Assembly (NCBI GenBank): GCA_003008705.1
Contig: PDUO01000075.1
Location: forward strand, 65,704-129,703
Source: Pezicula radicicola
Lineage: Eukaryota > Ascomycota > Leotiomycetes > Helotiales > Dermateaceae
Direction of reading: 5' to 3'
DNA: 64,000 bases
The notes below the pieces were generated by a model that was given only the letters and a program-made list of their open reading frames with translations, was not told the origin of the DNA and did not search any database. Numbering within the stretch: position 1 is the stretch's first letter; the number at the start of each line of letters is the position of its first letter. Shown here one piece after another: positions 48,450 through 59,649 of the stretch. The position numbers were made by a program, and so were the translations under genes.

Positions 48450-48776
48450 GGTTCAATGTGGCACACAAAGTGATTAAGAGGGGATTAAGAACTTCCAAAA
48501 AAAAAGTTGATCACAGGAAGCGTGAAAATCGATGTACCGGTAGTCGTTAGAAAATTATCGATCACGATAAGCTAGCGGCCTACGCGGCCGCCTTGCCAAG
48601 GACTTATCAGGGCAGTCTTAATCCTAATCGTGGCGGCGAGGCGAGCCAGAGTTCCATTGCTTGATCGACACCGACATCTCGTCGACGTCAACCTCCTCCT
48701 GCCACTGTTGTCTCTTTGTTCTCATACTCTGTTGGGGAACAATCCGCCACCTCCTACAAAATTCCACTCCTTTTTA
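48450..48776. promoter_or_regulatory. Divergent promoter, RRP5 and YML020W-like gene
   Basis: A compact 327-bp interval between two start codons reading outward. It must serve both genes. It has a GC-rich GCGGCCGCC block near 48584 and no TATA box that I can defend. Confidence 0.5.
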
Positions 48777-51547
48777 ATGGGACCATCACGAAAGAAACCA
48801 CGCAAAAACCCTGCCAAAGAGGAAGACCCTCCTCAGACAAGTACTCAGCGGGAAGCCGAGGGGTCCTCCGCCTCCACAACAATAGATATTCCAGCCCAGC
48901 CCGACAATAACAGCACTGTAAAACCTCAGGCCGATGCCCTAACGTCTCTCAAAGAACAGCAGAATGGTAACAAGAGCGATGCAAGTTCAACTAAGGAGGT
49001 CAGTTTCAATAATCCCCAGCATATATATATATGACGTCGATAGGGCCGAGGATGTGAACAGGTGCTCTGGTCGCTGGAAACTAGGCTGACGTTTTAACAT
49101 CAGTTACGGTCAACAAAAAGCTGGTATGGCGGAACCTGGCCCCGTCTGCAAAAGTCAACAGCTTCCACCAAGGTTGCCAGAGAGAGTATATTAGCAGGCA
49201 AGTCGAAAAACGCGACCGTGACAGCGGATTTAAGTCGATTCGACCCTCCAAGGAAGTTATCTACAACTTCGTCGAGACCGCCATCTATGTATCTCGGGAA
49301 AAGTAAGGAAACGTCTTCGACGTCCGATATCACGATGGGTGGTACTTTCGAGTCGAGTAAAGCAGCAGAGTTGGAGAGCAAGTCGGAGAGCAAGTTGAAT
49401 ATAAATCATATACCGAAGGAAGACACCGAGGAAGTTCCAACGCAGGCGCCTGACTTGGAAGTCCCTACCACAACCAAAACAGATACAATTACGGTAGAAA
49501 GGCCCGCTACAGCATCAGGCTGGTTAGGGTGGCTCGGTCGGCCAGATGGATACAAACCAGTAAATAAAAGTGAAGATGCACAAGCCTTAAATCCACCAGA
49601 GCCGGTTCCTGCTGCCGAAGAACCAAGTGCCCAACCACAGCCAATACCTGCCGACTCATCCTCGACAACAGCGCTTCCAAAACAAGCTGCTGTATCAGCG
49701 CCTACAACTTCCTGGTTTGGATTCTGGTCATCAGCCGAACCGACACCTAGTGAAGTCCCCAAAGAACAAATTCCCGTCAAAATAACGGAAGACGTACCAG
49801 ACGTAGCAATGACAGATGCTCCGCAAGACAAACCTACCGTTCAACCAGTGGCTGGTTCATCTTGGGCTTTCTGGTCTTCTGCAGAAACAACCAGGAAGGA
49901 CGGCAGAGCTTCAGCCGAGGGACAGCAGACGGGTGAGCTGGCTGTGACTGGTGAAGCATCTCAGAATAAACCAGAACCTGCACAGACCAAACCTGTTAAG
50001 GAAGACAAGAAAGGTAAAGCAAATAAAAGAGGACGGCCACAGTCTGTAGAGATTGATGAAGCAACTCGAAAAGCCGCACAGTTGAGTCCCGCATCTACCA
50101 AGGCCAATACGACACCAAGCCCAGCCCCATCGAAAGCTCCCCCTCCAAATATATTGATCCCGTCTGTGAAAAATACCTACCGTATGATGGATAACCCTTC
50201 CGTTTTAGAACAAGTTGCACGCCTACTACATCTTAGCGAACAACGGCCCGTGAAGCATGTATTCTTGTCCAAAGAACCCCCGAAAATAAAAAAGGCTCTG
50301 GCTATTGGTATCCACGGTCTCTTCCCTGCGCCGTTATTACGGACTGTGATTGGGCAACCTACTGGAACATCGATACGATTTGCAAACCATGCCGCTGCCG
50401 CTTTGCGAAGATGGGCTGATCAACATGGAAGTGCAACATGCGAGATCGAGAAAGTAGCTCTTGAAGGAGAAGGCAAAATAGCCGAAAGGGTTGATAATCT
50501 CTGGAAGCTATTACTAAATTGGATTGATCATGTCCGGAGTGCCGATTTCATAATGGTTGCTTGCCACTCACAGGGTGTTCCCGTAGCTTTGATGTTAGTT
50601 GCAAAGTTGATAGAATTTGGCGTCGTCACATCTGCCAGAATTGGTGTTTGTGCTATGGGTAGGTTACCTTTGACTTTGCCAGGACTCGCAGCTTGCTGAC
50701 ATGTGTCGATTAGCTGGTGTATCACTGGGTCCATTTGCAGATTACAAGTCAAGGTTGTTCAGTGGCTCTGCCGGAGAGCTTTTTGAATTTGCAGACCCAG
50801 AGAGCGCTGTGTCTAAAAGATACGAGGATGCCCTCCGGGTCGCGCTTAATTACGGTGTGAGAGTGACATATTGTGGTAGTATTGATGACCAGTTGATATC
50901 GATGGAGGTATGTAGCTGCAGCCCATACCCGACAACGATAACTAATTAACGTGCTTTAGTCCTCCATTTTCTCCACGGTTAGCCATCCTCATATTTATCG
51001 CACGGTCTTCATTGATGGTCGGATTCATGCTCCGGACTTGTAAGTTCCATCTTGAGTTGATATTAATATCTACCGATCTAACCAACTCCTAGTATTGCAC
51101 ATCTTGTTGGATTTGCTCTAAAGCTCCGCAATCTTGGAGTTTCAGATCATGGGCTTATTCGCGAATTGTCAGCGCCCCTCGCTGGCAGTCTATACACGGG
51201 AGAGGGCCATTCAAGGTTGTATGACGATGAGAGGGTTTACGAGTAAGTTGACAACCACTTTTGCAGAGACTACTTCTAACATGCCAAGCCTCGCTCTTGA
51301 ATTTGCTCTTGAGACTACGTCAGTGGGTAATGTACCACTCCAAGTGAAGAAATACGAGATACCGACCAATGCGAATCCCTACATTCTTCCCTGGATCATG
51401 CGTGGCTTGCTTGAGGAAGACTTTGTAAAGACAGAGCTCAACAAGGAGACAGAAGAACTGTTGAAGCAGTTTGATGAATGGAAACCAGCAACTAAAGTCT
51501 TGAAAGATGTAAAATATCGGCTAGAGGCGGTCAGGTCAAAACTATGA
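48777..51547 (+). CDS. YML020W-like alpha/beta-hydrolase-fold protein
   Basis: Six exons: 48777-48998, 49104-50658, 50714-50907, 50960-51039, 51093-51242 and 51289-51547, giving 819 aa in frame. The N-terminal half is basic then Ser/Thr/Pro-rich and disordered, with three SWFGFWSSAEP/GWLGWLGR-type Trp motifs (KSWYGGTWP, GWLGWLGRP, WFGFWSS, WAFWSSAE). From about residue 420 the conserved domain begins (KNTYRMMDNPSVLEQVARLL; LAIGIHGLFPAPLLRTVIG), with a nucleophile-elbow-like VACHSQGVP (Ser about 563), AGVSLGPFADYKSR and YCGSIDDQLISME. The order matches yeast YML020W and its filamentous-fungal relatives, whose biochemical role is not established. The elbow has Cys in the place of the first Gly of GxSxG. 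The last acceptor reads CAAG rather than YAG, but frame and conservation support it. The gene is divergent from RRP5. Confidence 0.82.
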
Positions 51548-52023
51548 GCGGGATAATGCTCAGGGCTTATGGATTGGTGCATATGGGAGGGTGAATAAAG
51601 ATCATCTGGGCAGAGGTTGACCGGCGTTTGATTGTATAGACATTAAGACATTAAGTATGAAAGAATGATGATACCCTACACGTAGCCAAAGAGTCAGAAC
51701 TTACTTCTTGCCTGAGAATCTCCCAGTTTTCGAGATGCGTTGAAGAACGGGGAGCCGCCTCTTATTTGTACTAGTGGTATTTAAGCGATTCGGCACCTGG
51801 ACGAAAAGGGGAGGAGAATGTCCAGCAGCTTATGCAAGATACATGTATGGGCGCCGAGAGCCAAGCATGAGGTAAGGCTGCAATGTAGCCCACCTCCCCT
51901 CTTTGATTGCTATATCTGCTATATCTAAGGTTATCCCCACATAATCCATCCATCTACAATCGTCATCTCTCTCGCTAAACAGAAGCAATCAATACCTTAG
52001 ATTGAAAGAAAAAGAAAAAGAAA
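51548..52023. promoter_or_regulatory. P450 upstream region
   Basis: The 476 bp between the hydrolase stop and the P450 ATG hold the P450 promoter. A purine run with AAAGAAAAAGAAAAAG directly precedes the start codon. Nothing else is assigned. Confidence 0.45.
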
Positions 52024-54279
52024 ATGGAATTTCTCATATCCCTAACAACAACGACAATCACCATTGGATTAGCAAGTATAGCCATCTATCGCCTCTACCT
52101 ATCACCACTCTCCCATTTCCCAGGTCCAAAACTAGCAGCTGTGACGGGATTCGTGGAGACGTATTATGATTGTTGGAAGAGAGGTAGATATTGGGTTTAT
52201 ATTGAGGAGATGCATAAGAAATATGGCAATTCCCCCTCTCCTTCCTATCTACTACATTCTGGATTGAAATCCTATCCCATCATCTCTCGCCCCCAAAAAG
52301 TTATGAATCTAAAAGAAGTTCTACTAAATCATACTGGTGATAGGCCCAATAATCCGTATCTCCCCCCACGAACTCCACGTCAACGATCCTGATTGGAACG
52401 AACCCTACAAGATCTCCTCACGCGTCGATAAATATCATTGGTATTATACCTTTGTTGGTAGTTCGGATGCTGCATTTGGTACTTCTGATCATGAGTTACA
52501 TCGTGTGAGAAGGAGAAGTCAACAAGTTTATTTTACGTTGGATGCTGTTGCTTCTTTTGAGGACAATTTGTGTATTTTGATTAGGAAATTGGGAGATAGA
52601 GTTGAGGGGTTTAGGGGAACTGGGAAGACGGTTAATTTGAGTAATGCGTTTAGGAGTTTCGCTACGGATGTTGTTACTGAGTTTTGTTTTTGTAAGGTAG
52701 GTAGGTTTTGTCTCTTGGTTTTTTTTTTTGGCGGGATCGTGAGCTTTAGATGGGAAGGAGCTGATGAGATATACTTATACGCAGAGTTATAAATTGTTGG
52801 ATAGTCCGGATTTTGGGGCGCCTTTTATGAAGACTATGAGAGAATTTCCGGAGATTGGGCTATGGCATCGCCATTTTGGTGTTATTTTGCATGTTATTGA
52901 TCGCCTGCCGAGATGGCTAGTGGCTTTTATGAACCCAGCTGGGGTTGGTGTGGTGGATTTCTTTGATATAAGTATGACAGATCCTATCTATCTGCTTGGT
53001 TTGTTTGACTGGATCTACTATCAACCTTACTGTTGAATAATTGAGAACCTTACGTAGCGAATATAGCAAAGAAGCTCGAGCAACTGACTTGACTTGAGTA
53101 ACACACTCAGCTTGGGTTACTTACTCAAGACAGCACGTAGCTCCAGGTATTCAGAGGGATCATGAGCTAACACGTCTTTTCAGGATATAGTCGCCAGGAC
53201 AAACGCCATAGTTGCCGCCCATGACGCCAAGGGCCATCTATCCAAGGAGATAGAGAAGCCTAATATCATCCACCAAATGCTTGATTCGCCAGATCTACCA
53301 TCAAAAGACAAAGCAGCTTGGCGTCTTGCACTTGAAGCACGTACATTTGTTGGAGCAGGTACCGAGACCACAGGAAATACGCTGAGCGTCACGACCTTCC
53401 ATCTCCTTGCAAATCCAGAGAAGGCACAGCGGTTGAAAGATGAAGTGCGGGCAGCTCAAAGGCAGAGCAAGGTTCCATTGAGGTGCCAGGAATTGCAGCA
53501 GCTGCCATACCTAGTAAGATGCTCATGAACAATCGTTTCTTGGTATGCTGATGAATACAGTCTGCTGTAGTACTTGAAGGCCTTCGGTAAAATATAACAC
53601 TCTTGGTGAGGCTTACCTATGCCAAGCTAACAATCGCAGGGTATCATCGAGTGTAACTGGTCGCCTTCCACGCGTCAACACTCGTGAAGCCATCATGTAC
53701 AAAGACCTTGTGATACCTGTCGGTGTAAGTACTCACTTGCAATCCTAAATTCCCAGATCTCCTCTCCTGCTTCATTGCAGGATCGAACAGTTACTTGGCT
53801 ATAAACTTCTGGCAGTATTGCCTTCCGGGAAGTTAACGCAAGTGCTTGAAAAGGCAAATACTAACCCACCAATCACTAGACACCAGTCAGCACAACTCAA
53901 AAACTAATCCACGACAATCCATCCCTCTTCCCCTCCCCACGCTCCTTTCTCCCAGAGCGCTGGCTTAACCCTTCAGATCGCAAACGACTTGAAAAATACG
54001 TGCAGCCTTTTGGACGTGGCTCGCGGTCTTGCTTGGGAATTCAGTACGTTTTCCAGTCTCCACTTTTCCTTGCAGTTGAAGCTTGACGCTTGATGCTATC
54101 AGTCCTGAACAAATCTGTATAGTTTGGCCCAGGCAGAGCTATATTCGGCTCTGGCGCAATTGTTTGGAAGGTTTAATATGATGTTGTTTGAGACAGTTGA
54201 GGAAGATATTGCACAAGGGCATGACTTCTTTTCTCCTTTCCCTGAGTCTGATCGAGGGCTGAGGGTTGTTATTGAGTAA
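52024..54279 (+). CDS. Cytochrome P450 monooxygenase, membrane-anchored
   Basis: Eight exons: 52024-52225, 52344-52696, 52785-52971, 53191-53513, 53561-53586, 53640-53724, 53880-54043 and 54123-54279, giving 498 aa with every phase consistent. The N-terminus is a hydrophobic anchor ([20 protein letters not shown]) followed by a Pro-rich hinge, FPGPKLAA. Landmarks are GAGTETTGN (I-helix oxygen-binding motif, about 300), the EGLR of the K-helix, FLPERW, and the heme loop [10 protein letters not shown] with its ligand Cys at about 443. The sequence resembles the fungal secondary-metabolite and detoxification P450s of the trichodiene-oxygenase-like type, but the substrate is not deducible, and no cluster partners are nearby. 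Intron 1 needs a GC donor (GCAATT) and an ordinary TAG acceptor. Intron 3 is long (219 nt). The remaining splice sites are canonical, so the gene is likely active. Confidence 0.88.
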
Positions 54280-54716
54280 TTGGGTGAATGAGCAGAGTAT
54301 ATTCATCGTAGTTTGGACTCAGTACACAGATTGGTAGCAGTGATTTGACGATCAGTTTACACTTTTACCACATGGTATTCTTTCCGTTGAAGAACGAAAA
54401 GTAAAGGGCGAGGAATGTATGAGGTAAATTTTATGTAAGTTTCAAGAAAACAAAGCTTCCAGAAGGCTTTCGATCACGTGTGATTTGATTGTGGCGTTCC
54501 TGCAGCCGTATCGCTGATCGAACCTTAACTTTCCGGGTTGACTTCTTGAGCTGGTGAGGCGCTCTCTTTGTTCTCGAGAAAACAACCTAAGCCGCTCAAA
54601 CATTGATTCTCTTTACGACAGACATAACCAGACCCACACTTCATTCCATACCTACCTACCTATAATCACGCATTTGCGTTCTGTACCTATTACGAATTCA
54701 TCCTAACTTCATCAAT
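54280..54716. promoter_or_regulatory. DOT1 upstream region
   Basis: The 437-bp interval between the P450 stop and the DOT1 ATG contains a CCTACCTACCTATAAT stretch just 5' of the coding sequence. This CTACC-type motif also occurs near other genes in the window. Its function is not known here. Confidence 0.45.
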
Positions 54717-56292
54717 ATGAGTTTCATGACAAAGCTGAAGAAGCCTGGTATGGGGCTGAAGCCTACAGCAAACTCTAGTATTCGCATCGCCGACAAACCC
54801 AAGCCGAAACCTCTCCCGTCGAAAGAGAAGGAAGAAAGAGCACTCGCGTCGCGGCAGAGGGAGGGATCCGCGGCGGCATCAACAAAATCAAGAAAGCATG
54901 CCGCGACCCCTCCTACGAGCAATAAGGACTCCTCCGCGAGGCTGCAGGTGAAGCGCAAGGCTTCGCGCCAGATTTCGCCTTCGAGCGCTATGTTTTCAGA
55001 TGATGATGAGGAGAGCGACGATGGGGCTAGCATCGATTTCGAAAAGCGGCACAAGGCCTCCTCAAGTGGCACGATGGACTTGAAGAGGAGGCTTCGTTCT
55101 AAGAAAGCTTTCAATGCAGGCGAGGGGTCATCTTTCCATATTATCCATGCAGCAGATACTATGTGTAGCAATAGAAAGCCAGAGCATAGAATCACTGTGG
55201 AACTCCAATATCCCAATGCGTCCCAGCGAGAACGGTAGGTCCGATTATCAAGTGTAGATAGGTACGATGCTAATTAGCTATAGGTACGAAATATTCTTAA
55301 AGACTGGCACAGACGACAATTTCAAAGACAGCTTTAAGGACATGATCAATCCATTCGAGGAGATCTTTGAGGTTGCCACCATAATCACTGATGTGTATCT
55401 GACCGAGGCGCAAGCCGTTCCTTTCAAAGATCCAGATACAGGTTACATTCGCCGGTTGGCACGAGCGAAGGGGTTGCTTAAGCACAACAGAGATGCAAAG
55501 AAAACACCAGAATTGTTAGAAGGCTTCAGAGATGCTGTGAATGCGTACAATAATGCCATTGACAAACTGTTAAAGGATGGCGAGCAAAGTGCTCTTGCCA
55601 AAAACCTGGATGCCCGACACCATATCCCCGAGCACATGGTTCATTATATCCTTGGCCAAGTCTACGACCGAACTGTCTCACCAAAGGTTGAGTCTCTAAG
55701 TCAATACGAAAATGGGACTGACAACGTTTATGGGGAATTGAAGCCTGCTTTTGTTAGTAAGCTTCTCGCGGAGGTTGAGCTTAAATCAGAACAGGTCTTT
55801 ATCGACCTAGGCTCTGGAGTTGGGAACGTGGTCATTCAGGCAGCTCTAGAGTTCGGCTGCGAAAGCTGGGGCTGTGAGATGATGCCAAATGCCTACAAAC
55901 TGGCAGACGCTCAGAAAAGGGAGTTTGCCGCTCGATGTCGCCTATGGGGCCTTGCTCCTGGTAAAGCGCACCTCATAGGAGATAGCTTCTTTTCAAATAC
56001 TTCTATTCATGAAGCCATGAAACGAGCGGACGTGATCCTTGTTAATAATCATGTCTTCCTCCCAGAGACGAACAGGAGCCTCATCGATCTCTTCCTCGAT
56101 CTCAAAGATGGGTGCAAGATCATATCCATGAAAAACTTCGTTCCTGACAACCATGTGACGAAGAGAAACACGGACGATCCCGTCAACATGTTCCATATCG
56201 TCCATAAAGGCTGGTATGATGCTGATAGAGTGAGTTGGGGTGGTGTTGGCGGCAATTACTTTGTTGCCGAGAAGAGACCGCTGAGCGGGTAA
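54717..56292 (+). CDS. DOT1: Histone H3 lysine-79 methyltransferase DOT1
   Basis: Two exons: 54717-55234 and 55284-56292, giving 508 aa. The join (GTAGGT...TATAG) makes ASQRERYEIFLKTG. The basic, disordered N-terminus (KPKPKPLPSKEKEE, KRKASRQISPSS) probably contacts nucleosomal DNA. The catalytic domain is of the non-SET class-I fold. DNVYGELKP is the D1-loop motif, DLGSGVGN (about 347-354) binds S-adenosylmethionine, then CEMMPNAYKLA, VNNHVFLPE, and SWGGVGGNYF closes the domain near the C-terminus. DOT1 methylates H3K79 in chromatin, with roles in silencing, the DNA damage response and development. All key blocks look intact. The gene converges on ATG16, with only 190 bp between stop codons. 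Confidence 0.95.
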
Positions 56293-56482
56293 GCATAGCG
56301 TTGTATTTGCTAGCATTGAGCTGGTCTTTGGATGGATTTTGGATGTTGGGTTATTGAGATGGTTTTGGGCATAGCGAGCGACGGTCTTGGGCAGGTGTTG
56401 AAATGTATTGTAGAAGTTTTATACGGCCTCCGGATTGTAAGTATTGGCCAGCCAGCAATAGAAAGAAAAAAGGTTACAAGCT

Positions 56483-57410
56483 TCATTTTCCTCGTGGCGA
56501 GGCATGAAGCGTCCTGTTCATCTCGTCCGCTTGCTGGCCCTTATGAGCCATCCACCGGTCGATCAGCTCTTTGTTTTCTGCTTCAAGCCTTTTCTTTTGC
56601 TTCTCACACATATTCAACTCTAGGTCTCTTGATATTAGCTCGTCTTGTGTATCCTGGAATCCGTCAGTATGTGCTCAAAATATGGATCGATGTTAACAAG
56701 ACAGCAAAGGTGACATGATGAAATGGCCACTCTCAATTGTTTGTAAGAGCTCAAATGCTCAAACTCTGAATAGGCGATGAAGTCGAGAAGACTTTTGAAG
56801 TCGTTCAGGCCTTGGTATGGGACGGCCGTTGCTTGAGTTCAAACCACTAGAACTCAATGGTTTGAAACACACATCTGCGTGCTATGCCTTTGGCCCACGG
56901 TGAAAGATGAAAAGTAAATAGCCACATACATGAAACACCTTTGCTTTCCCTCTAATTTCCTCGTCCTTGTCTCTGAGCCTCTGACTGAGGAGGTTACGCT
57001 CGGTGGTAAGGTCCTTTATTTGTTTGGCGTTGGACTTGTTGAGTGCCTTGGTCTTTGCCAATTCTGTTTCGGCAACCTTGACTCTGGCCTGCAATCGCCC
57101 ATTCGATCGTATAGCCTCTGCAAGATCAGCTCTTAACTGAGCTGTCCCATCGTTCACAGCTGCTGGTTGTGCTGAATCTCTGGGGCTTGCTTCTGATGGG
57201 GCGTTTACGGCTTTCTCTGCTTCTAAGGCGGCAGTTCGCTCGAGTAGCTTAGTAACTTTGATAGCTTAGCTTGCAATATACGCTGGTAGATTCATATGGA
57301 AGGTACTCACATGCGTCTATCAGCTGCGGATCAAGGTGTTGGTAGCTAGCCTTCTCCCGTTCGTCGCGCTCGTGGAGGGCCTGGATGTACTCATCGCGCC
57401 ATGAAGACAT
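56483..57410 (-). CDS. ATG16: Autophagy protein ATG16
   Basis: Three exons: 57410-57311, 57255-56930 and 56653-56483, giving 198 aa. Intron 2 is spliced at CAT|GTATGT so that KAKVFHDTQDEL aligns without a gap to the KAKLLEDVQDEM block of other Atg16 proteins. The N-terminal MSSWRDEYIQALHERDEREK is the Atg5-binding helix. The rest is a long coiled coil (KTKALNKSNAKQIKDLTTER; ENKELIDRWMAHKGQ) used for dimerisation. Atg16 joins Atg12-Atg5 to form the E3-like complex that directs lipidation of Atg8 at the phagophore. Like other fungal Atg16, it lacks the WD40 part of animal ATG16L1. Intron 2 is long (276 nt). The gene shares its upstream region with YPT7. Confidence 0.92.
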
Positions 57411-57858
57411 TTTCAATCACAGAGGAATGACTTCTGGATCTCCGCATCGCTGGCAGACTCAGCCGCACTGGACTTGTTGAACGGTGAAGATTGCTAAACA
57501 GGTGTCTGATTTGAAGGAAGGAGTGGTGGTGGGGTTGTCTGCGATTGTCTACTCCGTAGCTGTTGGAGGGTCTAGAGCGCTACTGTAGCCGAGATGGGAG
57601 ATTGTGCATTTTTGGTGCTTGAGGTCATTTGGATAGCTCACACAGGTCAAGCGACACAAGGCAGCTCCAGACCAATATTGTCACCGCTTCAGCCTTCAGC
57701 CACCATTACCGACTACAATCAAGTAAACAAATACTAGAGCCTTGTGCTATTAATTGTACCACGCCTAAAACAATATTTCTCTTGTGGTCGGGGAGCACCT
57801 GACGATCGTTATCGCGCGAACTCCAGCCAACCTCTCCTCTCTACACCCTCATAAAACC
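57411..57858. promoter_or_regulatory. Divergent promoter, ATG16 and YPT7
   Basis: 448 bp lie between the start codons of two genes that both act in autophagy and vacuolar traffic. No recognised factor site can be assigned by eye. The arrangement allows coordinated expression but does not prove it. Confidence 0.5.
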
Positions 57859-58841
57859 ATGGCTTCAAGAAAGAAGGTCCTTCTCAAGGTTCGAGCCACT
57901 TGATAGATGTACCTGCATGGACATATTGGATCATCAGCTAACGATATCACAGGTTATTATCTTGGGCGACAGTGGTGTCGGCAAGACGAGTTTGATGAAC
58001 CAATATGTACGTCCAACAGCTACCTGCCACTCCCCCCACAATCCTCGGAGAGAGAGACTTCCACAAGGGTGCCCTTGGGGCTGATTTTATATTTTTGGGC
58101 AGGTCAACAAGAAGTTCAGCGCAAGCTACAAGGCTACGATTGGCGCGGATTTCTTGACGAAGGAGGTTCTCGTTGATGACCGGTTGGTTACTATGCAGGT
58201 AAACTCAGCCTGTGTATAATACCGCAGAAAGTCAGCGCTAATATCCAGGAAGTTATGGGATACAGCTGGGCAGGAGAGATTCCAGTCTTTAGGAGTTGCA
58301 TTCTACAGAGGTGCAGACTGCTGCGTCCTGGTCTATGATGTCAACAATTCAAAGAGTTTCGATACTCTTGATAGCTGGCGGGATGAGTTCTTAATTCAGG
58401 CTTCACCACGGGATCCTGAGAGCTTTCCATTCGTAAGTACCTACATTGGTGGTTGTTGGAATATGGAGCTAAGTTCGTCTAGGTCGTTTTGGGTAATAAG
58501 ATCGACGTTGAAGAGAACAAGAGAATGGTACAAATTTTCATGAAATTATGGCAAAGGATTGCGCTAACACTCTTCAGATCTCGTCGAAGCGTGCCATGAC
58601 ATTCTGTCAATCAAAAGGGAACATTCCATACTTTGAGACAAGTGCAAAAGAAGCTATCAATGTTGAGCAGGCGTTTGAAGGTGAGTAACCGTCAAGACAT
58701 GTTTAGTCGGGTTTATACTAATATTACTCAGTAATTGCTAGAAACGCTCTTGCTCAGGAAGAATCAGAAGAGTTCAGTGGGGATTTCTCAGATCCGATCA
58801 ATATCCACATTGAGAACGACCGAGATGGCTGCGCTTGCTAG
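57859..58841 (+). CDS. YPT7: Rab7-type small GTPase YPT7
   Basis: Seven exons: 57859-57888, 57953-58006, 58103-58198, 58253-58432, 58483-58527, 58578-58680 and 58732-58841, giving 205 aa, the standard length. The GTPase motifs are complete: P-loop GDSGVGKT (15-22), switch-I region ATIGADF, WDTAGQE (62-68), NKID (125-128) and ETSAKEA. It ends CAC, a CxC geranylgeranylation motif. YPT7 marks late endosomes and the vacuole and drives homotypic vacuole fusion with the HOPS complex, and autophagosome-vacuole fusion. The fourth exon's acceptor is the second AG, after CCAGGAAG, which restores LWDTAGQ. Confidence 0.96.
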
Positions 58842-59649
58842 ATGGTTGATGGCATTGGTGCTTTGTGCTTTTGGCTTGCGTACTTGCTTGCGGTCTCTTC
58901 ATGGAATCTCTATAGTCATCTCCGCCAGCTCTCCGTGTGACCAGGTGGGGCATACAGTGTACATAAAGGGTAATACATGGCGCTCTGGTGTCTGTCTCTT
59001 GTTTTTTCATCACAGATTGTGGAATTTTTGGTGTTTGACAGAATTACAAAGGAGGATGGACAATTGCTATAGAAGAAGCCTTCCCTATGGGTCAAGCGGA
59101 TAATAAGAGGGCTTTGAAGTCCCGCTTGGGTGTTAGGAAGGAGATTTTTAGTCCCGAGTGGATTGAGTAAGTCGTCGCCATTTTTTTGTTCCCAGTCGCG
59201 CTCATCCTGTGCCGTACACGATTTAAATCATAGTATAACATCACATACAATTATATATTCAACCCCACTTTCTTTCTCTCACCGTTCATCTGCAGAGCAC
59301 GCAAGAGGAATCAGTTGGCTACTCCTCGGCAAGGAGTTCCTCTTTCGGGCAAGTGACAGGGCGACGGATAAGGAATTTGGGCTTGCCTTGGCGCAGCAGT
59401 CGCCGTTTTGGAAGTTGGTGTCTCGATAACGACATCTCTCCCTTGCTTCGGACCATTTTGCAGAACATCTACAGTCAAGGCGCTTCATCGAGTTCCATGT
59501 ATCGCACATATCTATACTTAAGACCTCCATGACAAGATTAACAGGTTCACCTTGATCTCCCCGCCAAATCTTTGTGGTCTTTGCTCTTTAAACTTTGGTC
59601 TTTGCGATAAGGATTACCCACAACTGCTGTACTACGAGATAGGCAAACC
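58842..59649. other. YPT7 3' flank with a possible unassigned exon
   Basis: There is no complete gene. Within it, the plus strand at about 59040-59170 reads NYKGGWTIAIEEAFPMGQ then DNKRALKSRLGVRKEIF to a stop after SPEWIE, preceded by a TTTGACAG acceptor-like site. It is protein-like but has no supported start or partners. The rest is probably untranslated sequence or the promoter of the transporter gene. Confidence 0.4.

Noticed and set aside
48213..48477. ORFs on the plus strand opposite the RRP5 first exon
   Set aside because: Shadow frames of the Lys/Glu-rich RRP5 N-terminus.
52024..54279. P450 gene as a pseudogene
   Set aside because: At first the frames looked broken at 52226, 53040 and 53780, but eight exons with one GC-AG intron join to a full 498-aa protein with all P450 motifs.
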